The notes under the pieces are model-generated. The model ran no database searches and had not been told where the DNA came from. It worked only from the letters and a program-made list of their open reading frames with translations. 64,000 bases of DNA from JALYGY01 sp963800975 (GTDB lineage Bacteria > Actinomycetota > Rubrobacteria > Rubrobacterales > Rubrobacteraceae), in assembly GCA_963800975.1 (NCBI GenBank), contig CAWDDB010000008.1:558001-622000 (forward strand), in the 5' to 3' direction. Both the position numbers and the translations under genes were made by a program. This document shows, piece after piece, positions 23,801-32,493 of this stretch (the stretch's first letter is position 1; each line of letters starts with the position of its first letter).

Positions 23801-24565
23801 TCACGAATCGCGCTGCTCGACGTACGCCTCGATGCCGTCGAGCACGCGCTGCAAGCCGAACTCGAAGGCGTGCTCGGGGTCGTGCGCGGCCCCGTAGGCC
23901 TCCCCCGCCGCCGCCCCGACGCGCGCGGCGGTCGGAAAGCGTTCGGGGTCGAAGACTTTCTCGAGCAGCGGGGCGTTGGCCAACCACCAATCATTGTCGG
24001 TCATGCCGGTGCGCCTTTCGGCCAGCGAAGCCTCCACCGAGTACCGGGCGGAGCCCTGCACGTAGCCGAGGACGAGCGTCAGAACCGAGTCCATCTCCAC
24101 GTCGGTCAGCCCGATCCCTTCGACCGCCCGAAGCTCGCGGTCGTACTTGGCTATGACGTTCGGCCCCAGGGGAGGACGGCTCATGGCGGCGACCTGCAGG
24201 AGCCAGGGGTGCCGGTGAGAGAGCTCCCAGTTCTGCCGGGCGACCGCCTCTAGCTTCTCGCGCCATTCACCAACGTCGCCGGGGCCATCCACCTCGCCCA
24301 GTACCGCGTCCAGCATGACGTCCAACAGCTCACCCTTGCCAGGCACGTAGGTGTAGAGCGACATCGTGCTTACCCCGAGACCCTCCGCAACCTTTCGCAT
24401 GGACAGAGCCCCCAAACCCTCATCGTCAGCCAGCCCTATCGCCGAACGAGCGATCCCGTCCACGCTCAGCGCGGGCTTCGGCCCCCTGGTCGGCTTCTTC
24501 CCGATCCCCCAGAGCAACGCCATGGTGCGCCCCGGATCCCCGCCGCCGCTGTACTCAACCGTCAT
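23801..24565 (-). CDS. TetR-family transcriptional regulator
   Basis: Regulator of 254 aa. The N-terminal helix-turn-helix is GALSMRKVAEGLGVSTMSLYTYVPGKGELLDVMLDAV, and the C-terminal ligand domain belongs to the tetracyclin-repressor-like type (HPWLLQVAAMSRPPLGPNV, MTDNDWWLANAPLLEKVFDPERFPTA). It should repress transcription until it binds a small hydrophobic ligand. ATG at 24565 follows GAAGGGATC. Its promoter region carries long inverted repeats, suggesting autorepression. A VOC protein and DrrAB-type exporters lie divergently, so they are the likely targets. Confidence 0.88.
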   Translation of the reverse strand: MTVEYSGGGDPGRTMALLWGIGKKPTRGPKPALSVDGIARSAIGLADDEGLGALSMRKVAEGLGVSTMSLYTYVPGKGELLDVMLDAVLGEVDGPGDVGEWREKLEAVARQNWELSHRHPWLLQVAAMSRPPLGPNVIAKYDRELRAVEGIGLTDVEMDSVLTLVLGYVQGSARYSVEASLAERRTGMTDNDWWLANAPLLEKVFDPERFPTAARVGAAAGEAYGAAHDPEHAFEFGLQRVLDGIEAYVEQRDS

Positions 24566-24589
24566 CTCACATGATCCCTTCTTGTAAAT

Positions 24590-24635
24590 CCGTACAGCGT
24601 ACAGTATAGTCCATCTAATTGTGTACTACGTACGG
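24590..24635 (-). promoter_or_regulatory. TetR operator and promoter
   Basis: CCGTACAGCGTACA (24590-24603) and TGTACTACGTACGG (24622-24635) form an imperfect inverted repeat, 11 of 14 positions matching. Between them a minus-strand TATACT (24608-24603) would serve as -10 of the TetR gene. Confidence 0.6.
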
Positions 24636-24751
24636 AGAAAAGCCGGAAGGAGGACTTTGACCGCTCTGGAGCCGCATTGTGCTCCCTCACCTGAGGGAGC
24701 GAGCGTCGTCGAGGCTATGGAGGGATCCTGGGGATTCTGTGGGGTGCTGTC

Positions 24752-25093
24752 ATGAAGGTGAACCACCTCAACCTCACCGTCACGGACGTCGTAGCCGCGC
24801 GTGAGTTCCTTGAGAGGTACTTCGGGTTGCGGAGTATGGGAGGTAACGCCGGCATGTCCTTTCTGACGGACGACGACGGGTTCGTGCTGACCTTGATGCA
24901 AGGCACAGCTACCAAGGTCGCGTATCCGAGCACCTTCCACCTCGGGTTCTTTGTGGAGAGCGCCGAGACGGTGGATGAGATCAACGGCCGATTGAAGGAC
25001 GACGGGTTCGACGTGGCGCCTCCCGAGCAGCACCACGCCTACACCTTCTACGTCGAGGCGCCTGGCGGGTTTACCGTCGAGCTTGGCTCCTGA
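24752..25093 (+). CDS. VOC-family (glyoxalase/bleomycin resistance-like) protein
   Basis: Single-domain 113-aa protein with the paired beta-alpha-beta-beta-beta units of the vicinal oxygen chelate fold. Residues His5 in VNHLNLTV, the His in TFHLGFFVES and Glu in GGFTVELGS are placed as metal or ligand residues. Members include glyoxalases, fosfomycin or bleomycin resistance proteins and dioxygenases; the length and the single domain allow any of the first two. ATG at 24752 follows GGGGTG. It is followed by a DrrA-like ATPase and permease on the same strand, consistent with a drug-resistance unit under the TetR regulator. Confidence 0.82.
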   Translation: MKVNHLNLTVTDVVAAREFLERYFGLRSMGGNAGMSFLTDDDGFVLTLMQGTATKVAYPSTFHLGFFVESAETVDEINGRLKDDGFDVAPPEQHHAYTFYVEAPGGFTVELGS

Positions 25094-25154
25094 TGCGGGA
25101 CGGCTACGGCAGGGTGGCGCGGATTCGAGGAGCGATACGGGGCGAGTTACGGGG

Positions 25155-26132
25155 GTGAAGGTGGGTTCCAGGGATCTGGCGGTCGTTGCGAACGGCTTGC
25201 GCAAGCGATACGGGGAGACGAGCGCACTCGAAGGCTTGGACCTCGAGGTGCCCGAGGGCTCGGTTTGCGGGGTTCTCGGGCCGAACGGGGCAGGCAAGAC
25301 CACGGCGATACGGATACTTTCGACTCTGCTCAGGCCGGACGGCGGGCGCGCTTCGGTGGCCGGGTTCGACGTGGAGAGGCAAGCGACGCGAGTAAGGCGC
25401 TGCATCGGGCTCGCGGGTCAGCAGGCCGCGGTCGACGAGATCCTCACGGGACGCCAGAACCTGGTGATGTTTGGCCGGCTCTACCACCTCGGCGCGAGAG
25501 GAGCCGGACGCCGCGCAGACGAGTTGCTCGAGCAGTTCGGGCTAGGCGAGGCCGGAAGAAAGCAGGCGAAGCAATACTCGGGGGGGATGCGGAGGAGGCT
25601 GGATCTCGCTGCCAGCTTCATCCTGTCTCCACGGGTGCTCTTCCTGGACGAGCCGACCACGGGGTTGGATCCGCGCGGCCGCAACGAGGTTTGGGCGTCC
25701 GTTCGCTCGCTCGTGTCCGGTGGCACGACGGTGCTCCTGACCACGCAGTACCTGGACGAAGCGGACCAGCTCGCCGATAAAATAATGGTGATAGACGCTG
25801 GCCGAAAGATCACCGAGGGCACGCCGCACGAGTTGAAATCCAGGATCGGGGGCGACAGGATCGACGTGATCGTACGTGAAGAAGACGAAATACCCGTCGC
25901 GGCCGACATCCTGGGGCGGGTCTGCCGCGCGGAGCCCGAGATCGAGGGCGACGCGCGCCGGATCAGCGCGCCCGTCGGGGATCGGATCGCCGCGCTTACG
26001 GAGGTGGTGCGCGCGCTGGACGCCGCCGGACTGGGGGCGGAGGACATCGGTCTGCGTCGACCGACCCTCGACGACGTATTCCTCCGCCTCACCGGTCACC
26101 GCGCCGGCGAATCAGAGAAGGAGGCAGCATGA
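25155..26132 (+). CDS. ABC transporter ATP-binding protein, DrrA-like
   Basis: Cytoplasmic ATPase of about 325 aa. Walker A GPNGAGKTT, Q-loop region AGQQAAVDEILTG, signature YSGGMRRRLD, Walker B VLFLDEPTTG and H-loop TTQYLDEA identify it. The C-terminal extension ending RRPTLDDVFLRLTG is the DrrA-type domain of daunorubicin-resistance exporters. GTG at 25155 is a conservative start and GTG at 25161 after GGGGGTG is equally likely. It overlaps the permease at 26129 by 4 bp, so the two subunits are coupled in translation. Confidence 0.9.
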   Translation: MKVGSRDLAVVANGLRKRYGETSALEGLDLEVPEGSVCGVLGPNGAGKTTAIRILSTLLRPDGGRASVAGFDVERQATRVRRCIGLAGQQAAVDEILTGRQNLVMFGRLYHLGARGAGRRADELLEQFGLGEAGRKQAKQYSGGMRRRLDLAASFILSPRVLFLDEPTTGLDPRGRNEVWASVRSLVSGGTTVLLTTQYLDEADQLADKIMVIDAGRKITEGTPHELKSRIGGDRIDVIVREEDEIPVAADILGRVCRAEPEIEGDARRISAPVGDRIAALTEVVRALDAAGLGAEDIGLRRPTLDDVFLRLTGHRAGESEKEAA

Positions 26133-26956
26133 ATAGCCCTAGCCCTTCGATCTCGCGCGCGCCGCTGGACCGACTGCTCTGGGCCGTAGCCGACGCATGG
26201 ACCGTCACCCGGCGCGACATAATTCACTGGGTGCGCCAACCCCTCGGGCTCGTGGTGACGCTGCTGTTCCCGGTGATGCTGGTCCTGATGTTCGGCTACC
26301 TGCTCGGAGGGGCGATCCCCGTGCCCGGCGGTGGGAGCTACCGGGAGTTCCTCCTGCCGGGTATGTACGCCATGACGATGGCCTTCGGCCTGGAGAGCAC
26401 CATGACCGCCGTCGCCACCGACGCGGCAAGGGGCGTCACCGACCGCTTCCGCTCGATGCCGATGGCCCCTTCCGCGGTGGTCGCTGGCCGCAGCATCGCC
26501 GACATGCTCAGCTCGGCGCTCGGGTTGGCTGTCATGATGCTGTGCGGTCTCCTGGTCGGCTGGCGCTGGCACGGAAGCCTCGGCGAGACGCTGCTAGCCG
26601 TGGGGTTGCTGTTGCTGCTCAGGTTCTCGCTCCTCTGGGTCGGGATCTTCCTCGGGCTCGTGGTCAAAGGCCCCGAGTCGGTCGTCGCGGTGCAGATCCT
26701 GGTGTGGCCCGTTCTCTTTCTCTCGAACACCTTCGTCTCGCCCGAGACGATGCCGGGGTGGCTTGGAGCGATCTCCGAATGGAACCCGCTGTCCGCGACC
26801 GTCGCCGCCACGCGCGAGCTGTTCGGCAACCCGGGATGGGGCTCGGAGTCCTGGATCTCGCAACACGCACTGCTCATGGCCGTGGCATGGCCGCTGCTTA
26901 TCCTCGCTGTCTTCTTCCCACTCTCCGTTCGCCGCTACCACCACCTGAGCAGCTGA
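26129..26956 (+). CDS. ABC-2 type permease, DrrB-like
   Basis: Membrane subunit of 275 aa with six predicted helices, for example LVVTLLFPVMLVLMFGYLLGG and LLLLLRFSLLWVGIFLGLVV. The ABC-2 signature region LFLSNTFVSPETMPGWLGAISEWNPLSA is near the C-terminus. It pairs with the ATPase at 25155 to export drugs or lipids. ATG at 26129 lies in an ATGA overlap behind AGAAGGAGG. About 250 bp without a gene separate it from the second DrrAB pair. Confidence 0.9.
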   Translation: MNSPSPSISRAPLDRLLWAVADAWTVTRRDIIHWVRQPLGLVVTLLFPVMLVLMFGYLLGGAIPVPGGGSYREFLLPGMYAMTMAFGLESTMTAVATDAARGVTDRFRSMPMAPSAVVAGRSIADMLSSALGLAVMMLCGLLVGWRWHGSLGETLLAVGLLLLLRFSLLWVGIFLGLVVKGPESVVAVQILVWPVLFLSNTFVSPETMPGWLGAISEWNPLSATVAATRELFGNPGWGSESWISQHALLMAVAWPLLILAVFFPLSVRRYHHLSS

Positions 26957-27206
26957 CCCGCCAGCGCCTTCGTTCGGTGGCTAGGTGACCACGTCGGAGC
27001 CCTCCGTTAGCCATTGATGGCGCGACGAGAACAAACCAGGTGCCGTCCGACAGGCTGGGTGGCGGTGCCCGCCGTCTGGCTCCAACAATTGCGCTCGCTC
27101 CGCGAAGAACGGTGTGGGCAAGCACCGGTCCGTATCCCATAATCAGATAGGCACCAGAGTGCCGTAAAGGACCGTATTGTGCAGCGAAATGCAGGAGAAG
27201 GGAGCC

Positions 27207-28229
27207 GTGAGAAAAGGTGACGGAGAGATGATCGCCGAGCGTGGTTCGACGGAGGACGCGAGCGGGCTCGCGATCCGCGCGGAGGGACTTGTCCGCCGGT
27301 TCGGGGAAAACGTCGCGGTGGACGGCGTGGACCTCGAGGTGGCTCCGGGTGAGATCTACGGTTTCCTCGGCCCCAACGGCGCGGGCAAGACCACCACGAT
27401 CCGCATGCTAGCCACCCTGCTCCGCCCCGACGCAGGCACGGCGCGGGTCTTCGGCCACGACGTCGTACGCGAGTCGGACGAGGTGCGGAGCCGCGTGAGC
27501 CTTACCGGGCAGTTCGCCTCGGTGGACGAGGACCTCACGGGGCTCGAGAACCTGATCCTGATCGCCCGTCTGCTGGGCCACTCGCGAGCGCAATCGAAGG
27601 CGCGGGCAAAGGAGTTGCTAGATGCCTTCGGTCTGACCGAGGCGACCGACCGCCAGGTGAAAAACTACTCAGGGGGCATGCGACGGCGGCTCGACATCGC
27701 GGCAAGCATAGTGATCACGCCCGATCTCATCTTCCTGGACGAACCCACCGCGGGACTGGATCCAAGAAGCCGCAATCAGGTCTGGGACATCGTTCGCGCC
27801 CTGGCCTCGGGCGGCACGACGGTGCTGCTTACCACGCAATATCTCGACGAGGCGGACCAGCTAGCCGACAGGATCGCCGTGATCGACCACGGACGGGTCA
27901 TCGCCGAGGGCACACCGGGCGAGCTGAAGGCTTCGGTAGGTTCGGGCGCCCTGCGTGTCAGGTTACGAGACCCGGAGCAGCGGGCCGAGGCAGAGCGGAC
28001 TCTCTCGCGGGCGCTCGACGTGCCCGTCCGCCTCGAGGCCGACCCGGCGGCGCTCTCGGCGCGGGTCTCCGACCCCGAACGCGTCGCGCAAGCGCTCGCG
28101 GAGCTATCCCGGTCCGGGGTTGCGGTCACGGACTTCGCGCTCGGGCAGCCGAGCCTGGACGAGGTTTTTCTGGCGCTGACCGGGCGCCCGGCCGAGGACG
28201 ACGAAACCAACGAGGAGGATGCCGCGTGA
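27207..28229 (+). CDS. ABC transporter ATP-binding protein, DrrA-like (second copy)
   Basis: ATPase of about 340 aa, closely similar in order to the one at 25155: Walker A GPNGAGKTT, signature YSGGMRRRLD, Walker B LIFLDEPTAG, H-loop TTQYLDEA and the terminal QPSLDEVFLALTG. Two starts are credible: GTG at 27207 after AGGAGAAGGGAG, used here, and ATG at 27228. It is coupled by a GTGA overlap to the permease at 28226. Together with the first pair this looks like a duplicated exporter unit; the two N-terminal parts differ enough that the duplication is old. Confidence 0.9.
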   Translation: MRKGDGEMIAERGSTEDASGLAIRAEGLVRRFGENVAVDGVDLEVAPGEIYGFLGPNGAGKTTTIRMLATLLRPDAGTARVFGHDVVRESDEVRSRVSLTGQFASVDEDLTGLENLILIARLLGHSRAQSKARAKELLDAFGLTEATDRQVKNYSGGMRRRLDIAASIVITPDLIFLDEPTAGLDPRSRNQVWDIVRALASGGTTVLLTTQYLDEADQLADRIAVIDHGRVIAEGTPGELKASVGSGALRVRLRDPEQRAEAERTLSRALDVPVRLEADPAALSARVSDPERVAQALAELSRSGVAVTDFALGQPSLDEVFLALTGRPAEDDETNEEDAA

Positions 28230-29065
28230 CGATGCCGACCACATCAGCACAGACCGTTCGCGAAGAGGCGATCCGCTCGGCGCTCTCGGCCCGTGCCAGG
28301 CCACCACGTCCGAACGCGCTGTCGGCGTCGCTCACGTTCGGGTGGCGGGCGCTCTTGAAGATAAAGCACGTGCCCGAGCAGCTCTTCGACGTGACCGCGT
28401 TCCCGATCATGTTCACCCTCATGTTCACGTACCTGTTCGGGGGCGCCCTGGCGGGATCCACCGGCGCGTACCTGCAGTTCCTCCTGCCCGGCATCCTGGT
28501 CCAGACGGTGGTGTTCATCACCATGTACACCGGGATGGGTCTGAACACCGATATCACCAAGGGGGTATTCGACCGGTTCAGGTCGTTGCCGGTCTGGCGT
28601 CCCGCCGCCCTCGTCGGCGCCCTTCTCGGAGACGCCGCGCGCTACGCGATGGCCTCGACCATGGTCATTGTGCTTGGCCTCATACTCGGCTACCGGCCGG
28701 AAGGCGGCGTGGCCGGCGTGCTGCTCGCGGTGGCGCTTCTACTGGTATTCTGCTTCGGTCTATCGTGGATCTGGACCGCGCTCGGGTTGATCCTGCGCAC
28801 CCCGAACTCGGTCATGATGGCGAGCTTTTTCATCCTGTTTCCCCTGACGTTCGCCAGCAATATCTTCGTGGACCCGAAGACCATGCCCGGCTGGCTAGAG
28901 ACGGCCGTCGGCTTCAACCCCATCACCCACCTGGTGACGGCGGTGCGCGGCCTGATGCACGGAACGGTAACGACCGGGCAGATCGGCTGGGTCCTCCTGA
29001 CGTCTGCGGGCCTGATCGCCGTGTTCGCGCCGCTCACCATGTTCCTGTACCGCAACAAGAAATAG
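28226..29065 (+). CDS. ABC-2 type permease, DrrB-like (second copy)
   Basis: Permease of 279 aa with six predicted helices (FPIMFTLMFTYLFGGALAG, STMVIVLGLILGY, ALLLVFCFGLSWIWTALGLIL). The ABC-2 region FASNIFVDPKTMPGWLETAVGFNPITHLV matches the daunorubicin-exporter type. GTG at 28226 follows GAGGAGG with a four-base overlap with the ATPase gene. It ends two bases from the convergent Ca2+ exchanger-like gene, so no terminator separates them. Confidence 0.9.
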   Translation: MTMPTTSAQTVREEAIRSALSARARPPRPNALSASLTFGWRALLKIKHVPEQLFDVTAFPIMFTLMFTYLFGGALAGSTGAYLQFLLPGILVQTVVFITMYTGMGLNTDITKGVFDRFRSLPVWRPAALVGALLGDAARYAMASTMVIVLGLILGYRPEGGVAGVLLAVALLLVFCFGLSWIWTALGLILRTPNSVMMASFFILFPLTFASNIFVDPKTMPGWLETAVGFNPITHLVTAVRGLMHGTVTTGQIGWVLLTSAGLIAVFAPLTMFLYRNKK

Positions 29066-29067
29066 CG

Positions 29068-29697
29068 TCAGGCGATGGCGGCGCCAGCCAGGAAGGCGAG
29101 GTAGAGGAGCTCCACGACCCCGGCCGTGGCGGCGACCGCGAAGAAGACGAGGAAGAACCCGATGTCCCGGCTGATGGTGTCCGCGTCGATGTTCACGCTC
29201 TTGCCGGGAGCCTTGCACCACGGAAATTCTTCGGCGTCGACGCCGTCGCAACGGACCTCGGCCCCGCTCACCCTGCGGGAGCGGTAGTACAGGGCGCTCA
29301 CTCCCACCACGAACATCGCGAGGGTGGCGAGCAGGAACGGCGCGCCGAGGATCGCGCCGATGCCGATCTCACCTGCCGTGTCCGGGTCGCGGCCCGCGAA
29401 GGCGGCCGCCAGGATGGCGACTATGGGGATCATGGTCTCAGGCAAGGCGGTGCCGACGGCCGCGAGAACGCTACCCACAGCCCCCTGCCCCAGTCTCAGG
29501 CGTCCGCCGATGATCTCGACGGCGTTGGTGAAAATCGAAGCGGCGACGACGATCGCGACCAGAGCGATCGCGAACTCGAGACCAACCGGTAAACTCTTTC
29601 CTTCCTCCGGAGCAAACCAGGCCAGTTTATCGTCGCCCGCGACAGCAACCACATTCTCCGAACCTGGCCTAGAACGGCGCGAAACCGTCCCGAGCAA
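29068..29697 (-). CDS. Sodium/calcium exchanger-like membrane protein, probably truncated
   Basis: Membrane protein of up to 209 aa. GQGAVGSVLAAVGTALPETM is the alpha-1 repeat of the CaCA exchanger family, in which the Glu of ALPE helps bind the ion. Helices before and after are clear. Functional family members have two such repeats and about 320-380 aa; here the reading frame stops soon after a third or fourth helix, so the second repeat is missing. The start (TTG at 29697) has no good ribosome site. It may be a decayed gene or work only as a dimer. It ends two bases from the ABC permease stop. Confidence 0.65.
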   Translation of the reverse strand: MLGTVSRRSRPGSENVVAVAGDDKLAWFAPEEGKSLPVGLEFAIALVAIVVAASIFTNAVEIIGGRLRLGQGAVGSVLAAVGTALPETMIPIVAILAAAFAGRDPDTAGEIGIGAILGAPFLLATLAMFVVGVSALYYRSRRVSGAEVRCDGVDAEEFPWCKAPGKSVNIDADTISRDIGFFLVFFAVAATAGVVELLYLAFLAGAAIA

Positions 29698-29789
29698 TGC
29701 CCGCGGGCTGTGCCAGACGTAACGCAGTTAGCCCGGGATCCATCTAATGAGTGTACGCAATTCGAAACCGGGTAGGTGACAACACAGCC

Positions 29790-30122
29790 GTGAGCAGGAG
29801 AAGAACGAGCGCCGAGGAAGGTCTGGACAACTTGGTCGGGCGGGCGACGGAGACCGCTGGTTCGTTGACCGGGGACGAGACGCTGGAGGCCGAAGGAAGG
29901 ACCCTTGCCAGGAAAGGCAGGAGGAACAGCTACCGCGTCGTGTCCCAGCCGGAAGAGGGATGGATCGTCGAGAACGGCGACAGTGGCCAGGTCGTGAGCG
30001 TCCACCCGACGAAAGAGGAGGCGGTGCAAAGCGCCACGAGCCTCGCCCGAGACACCGCGCCCAGCCAGTTGCTTGTCTACAAGAAGGACGGCACCGTGCA
30101 GTCCGAGCGTCTGTACGGGTAG
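29790..30122 (+). CDS. DUF2188 domain protein
   Basis: Protein of about 110 aa. The C-terminal 60 residues are a DUF2188 repeat: YRVVSQPEEGWIVENGDSGQVVSVHPTKEEAVQSATSLARDTAPSQLLVYKKDGTVQSERLYG is summarised by its GWIVEN, TKEEAV and LLVYKKDG parts. The N-terminus (LDNLVGRATETAGSLTGDETLEAEG) resembles CsbD-type stress proteins. GTG at 29790 is used; a longer reading to 29751 is possible. It is followed by a larger protein with the same domain, so the pair belongs together. Both families are linked to general stress, but no biochemical role is known. Confidence 0.7.
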   Translation: MSRRRTSAEEGLDNLVGRATETAGSLTGDETLEAEGRTLARKGRRNSYRVVSQPEEGWIVENGDSGQVVSVHPTKEEAVQSATSLARDTAPSQLLVYKKDGTVQSERLYG

Positions 30123-30172
30123 GTTCTCCCACGACCGCGTGGCGCGGTCAGATCGAAAGGAAGTGAGAGCGA

Positions 30173-31390
30173 GTGGCACGGAAACCCCCGGTGCACGTGG
30201 AGATCAAGGACGGCGAATGGGCGGTGGTCCAGGACGGCAAAAAGCAGGCGACCTCCACCCACCCGACCCAGTCCGAGGCCGCCGAGGAAGGTAGGAACCT
30301 GGCACGCAGCGAGGAGACCGAGTTCTTCCTGCACGCGCAGGACGGAAGGGTCAGGGAGCACCGAAACTACGGGCAGGAGACGGGACAGACGGACGGAGAC
30401 CTCGTCGGAACGGCGACCCAGACGGTCGACGCGGCCACGGGCGCGGCGGGAGACGCCGTCCGGGCCGTCGGGGCGGCCGTTGGTCCGGACGACGCTTCAT
30501 CGGGGAATACCCGGCAACCGGAGCGGCTCACCAGCGAGGCAGCAGAGCAACCAGGCGACCCGGAGGGTGATACGAGGGAGATGCCCGAGAGCCTCGACGA
30601 TGGTTCCGAATCCCCAGAGGAGCGTTACGCTGGTTACTGGATCTACTCGCAAGACGACCGCGAGGTAGGCAAGCCGGACGACCTGTTCCTGGACGAGAAC
30701 GACGACCTCGAGTACGTCGGGGTTCAGCCGGATCGAACGTCAGCCTACTCCACGATTATCCCAGCGGACGTGGTCAGGATTGACGACGAAGATCGGCGCA
30801 TGGTCGTCTCACGGCCCGACGCCATCCTCCGGTCTGCACCCAGGCTGGGCATCGACGAAGAGCTTACCCCCGAGTTCGAGCAGCGGGTGCGCATCCACTA
30901 CGGGCTAGCAGCGAGGCCAGCGTCCAACGAGGGAAGCCCATACGGCACCCACGAGGGGGCTGGCCCAGACACGGTCTCGCGCGAACCGGAGTTCTCCGAC
31001 GGCGGGGACGAGCGCAGCGTCCGGCGTGCCGAGGAGGAACTCAGGGTCGAGACGCGCGAGCGAGAGGTCGGGGCGGTCCGGGTGCGCAAACGTGTTCGCA
31101 CGGACCGGGAGCGGATAGTGGTGCCCAAGAAACGCGTCGAGGTGACCGTCGAGCGCGTCCCGGTAGAAGGCGATACGGTCGAGGGCGATAAGGCCGAGAT
31201 CGAGATCGGCGAGGACGAGATAGTGGTCCCCGTGATCGAGGAGGAGATCGTCGTCGAGAAGCGTCCGGTGGTGAAAGAGGAGATCCGCATCCGCAGGCGG
31301 GTCGTCGAAGAAACCGAGGTGATCGAAGAGGACGTCCGCAGGGAGGAGATCGAGGTAGACGAGACCGGCGACGCGACTCGCAACAGGTAA
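30173..31390 (+). CDS. DUF2188/PRC-barrel/DUF2382 stress protein
   Basis: Protein of 405 aa with three parts. Residues about 5-65 are a DUF2188 domain (DGEWAVVQDGKKQATSTHPT, LHAQDGRVREH). Residues about 145-245 form a PRC-barrel-like domain (YWIYSQDDREVGKPDDLFL). Residues about 280-395 are a DUF2382 (YsnF/AvaK) domain rich in charged repeats such as VPKKRVEVTVERVPV and KRPVVKEEIRIRRRVVEE. Such proteins are induced by osmotic or oxidative stress in other bacteria; how they act is unknown. GTG at 30173 follows AAGGAAGTGAG. It lies 50 bp after the smaller DUF2188 gene. Confidence 0.85.
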   Translation: MARKPPVHVEIKDGEWAVVQDGKKQATSTHPTQSEAAEEGRNLARSEETEFFLHAQDGRVREHRNYGQETGQTDGDLVGTATQTVDAATGAAGDAVRAVGAAVGPDDASSGNTRQPERLTSEAAEQPGDPEGDTREMPESLDDGSESPEERYAGYWIYSQDDREVGKPDDLFLDENDDLEYVGVQPDRTSAYSTIIPADVVRIDDEDRRMVVSRPDAILRSAPRLGIDEELTPEFEQRVRIHYGLAARPASNEGSPYGTHEGAGPDTVSREPEFSDGGDERSVRRAEEELRVETREREVGAVRVRKRVRTDRERIVVPKKRVEVTVERVPVEGDTVEGDKAEIEIGEDEIVVPVIEEEIVVEKRPVVKEEIRIRRRVVEETEVIEEDVRREEIEVDETGDATRNR

Positions 31391-31542
31391 GGCACCGCTC
31401 GGGAACGCGGCCTGAAACTCCGACTCCTCCGATTCCTTCTCCCGCGCCGCTTCGGGCGCCACCGGGAGCACCATCGGCCGGTGCTAGAATCCCGGTGTGA
31501 ACCTGGCTCTGCGAGGAGCCGCAGGAACCGAGGAGGAGCGGG

Positions 31543-32493
31543 ATGGAAGCGGTAACCTTCGGTATCCACCACGTCACGGCTATCTGCGGCGACCCGCAGC
31601 GCAACGTCGACTTCTACGCGGGTTTGCTCGGCCTGCGGCTGGTGAAGAAGACCGTCAACTTCGACGATCCGGGCACCTACCACCTCTACTACGGCGACGG
31701 CGCGGCCGCCCCAGGCTCCATAATGACCTTCTTCCCGTGGGCAGCCGCGCCGAACGGCAGGATCGGCTCGGGCCAGCTTACGGTTACCTCGTTCTCCTCT
31801 CCCGCCGCCTCCCTGGGATACTGGACGGAGCGCCTCGTCGAAGCGGGGGTGCGCTTCGAGAGGCCCGAGGATCGCTTCGGCGAAACGGTGCTCCGCTTCT
31901 CCGACTCGGACGGGCTACGCGTCGAGCTCGTCGCTGCCCCGGACGATCGCCGCGGTGGCTGGTCGGGGAGCCTCGTCCCCCCGGAGCACGCATTGAGGGG
32001 CTTGCACCACGTCACCCTGCTATCGCTCGACCCGGCGGGCACCACGCGGCTCCTGACGGAGACGCTGGGTTTTCGGCAGGCTAGCGAGGCCGAGGGCCGG
32101 ACTCGCCTCGAGGCGGGAGAGGGCGGCCCCGGGAACACCGTCGACGTCTCAGGCGGCGCCGAGTTCCCCAGCGGCTCGACCGGCGTCGGGACCGTTCACC
32201 ACGTAGCCTTCCGCGTGCCCGACGAGGAGACACAGCATGAGGTGCGCGAGAAGGTAGCCGCGCTCGGGTACAACGTCACCCCCGTGCTAGACCGCAACTA
32301 CTTCCGCTCCATCTACTTCCGCGAGCCTGGCGGGGTGCTCTTCGAGATCGCGACCGACCGTCCAGGCTTCGCCGCGGACGAGGATCCGGAGCATCTGGGC
32401 GAGCAGCTCAAGCTCCCGCCGTGGCTCGAGTCGCGCAGGGAAGAGCTCGAAGGGGTGCTGGAGCCCCTGAGCGTTCCGGCGGTGATGCGGTGA
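31543..32493 (+). CDS. VOC ring-cleaving dioxygenase, MhqO-like
   Basis: Two-domain vicinal oxygen chelate protein of 316 aa. Metal-site residues fit the extradiol class: His in FGIHHVTAICG, His in VGTVHHVAFRVP and Glu in VLFEIATDRPG. The family opens hydroquinone-type rings; in Bacillus the homologue MhqO works with the esterase MhqD. ATG at 31543 follows GAGGAGCGGG. It overlaps the downstream hydrolase by four bases. A paralogue at 48303 shares a nearly identical DNA tract over the active-site Glu. Confidence 0.88.
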   Translation: MEAVTFGIHHVTAICGDPQRNVDFYAGLLGLRLVKKTVNFDDPGTYHLYYGDGAAAPGSIMTFFPWAAAPNGRIGSGQLTVTSFSSPAASLGYWTERLVEAGVRFERPEDRFGETVLRFSDSDGLRVELVAAPDDRRGGWSGSLVPPEHALRGLHHVTLLSLDPAGTTRLLTETLGFRQASEAEGRTRLEAGEGGPGNTVDVSGGAEFPSGSTGVGTVHHVAFRVPDEETQHEVREKVAALGYNVTPVLDRNYFRSIYFREPGGVLFEIATDRPGFAADEDPEHLGEQLKLPPWLESRREELEGVLEPLSVPAVMR

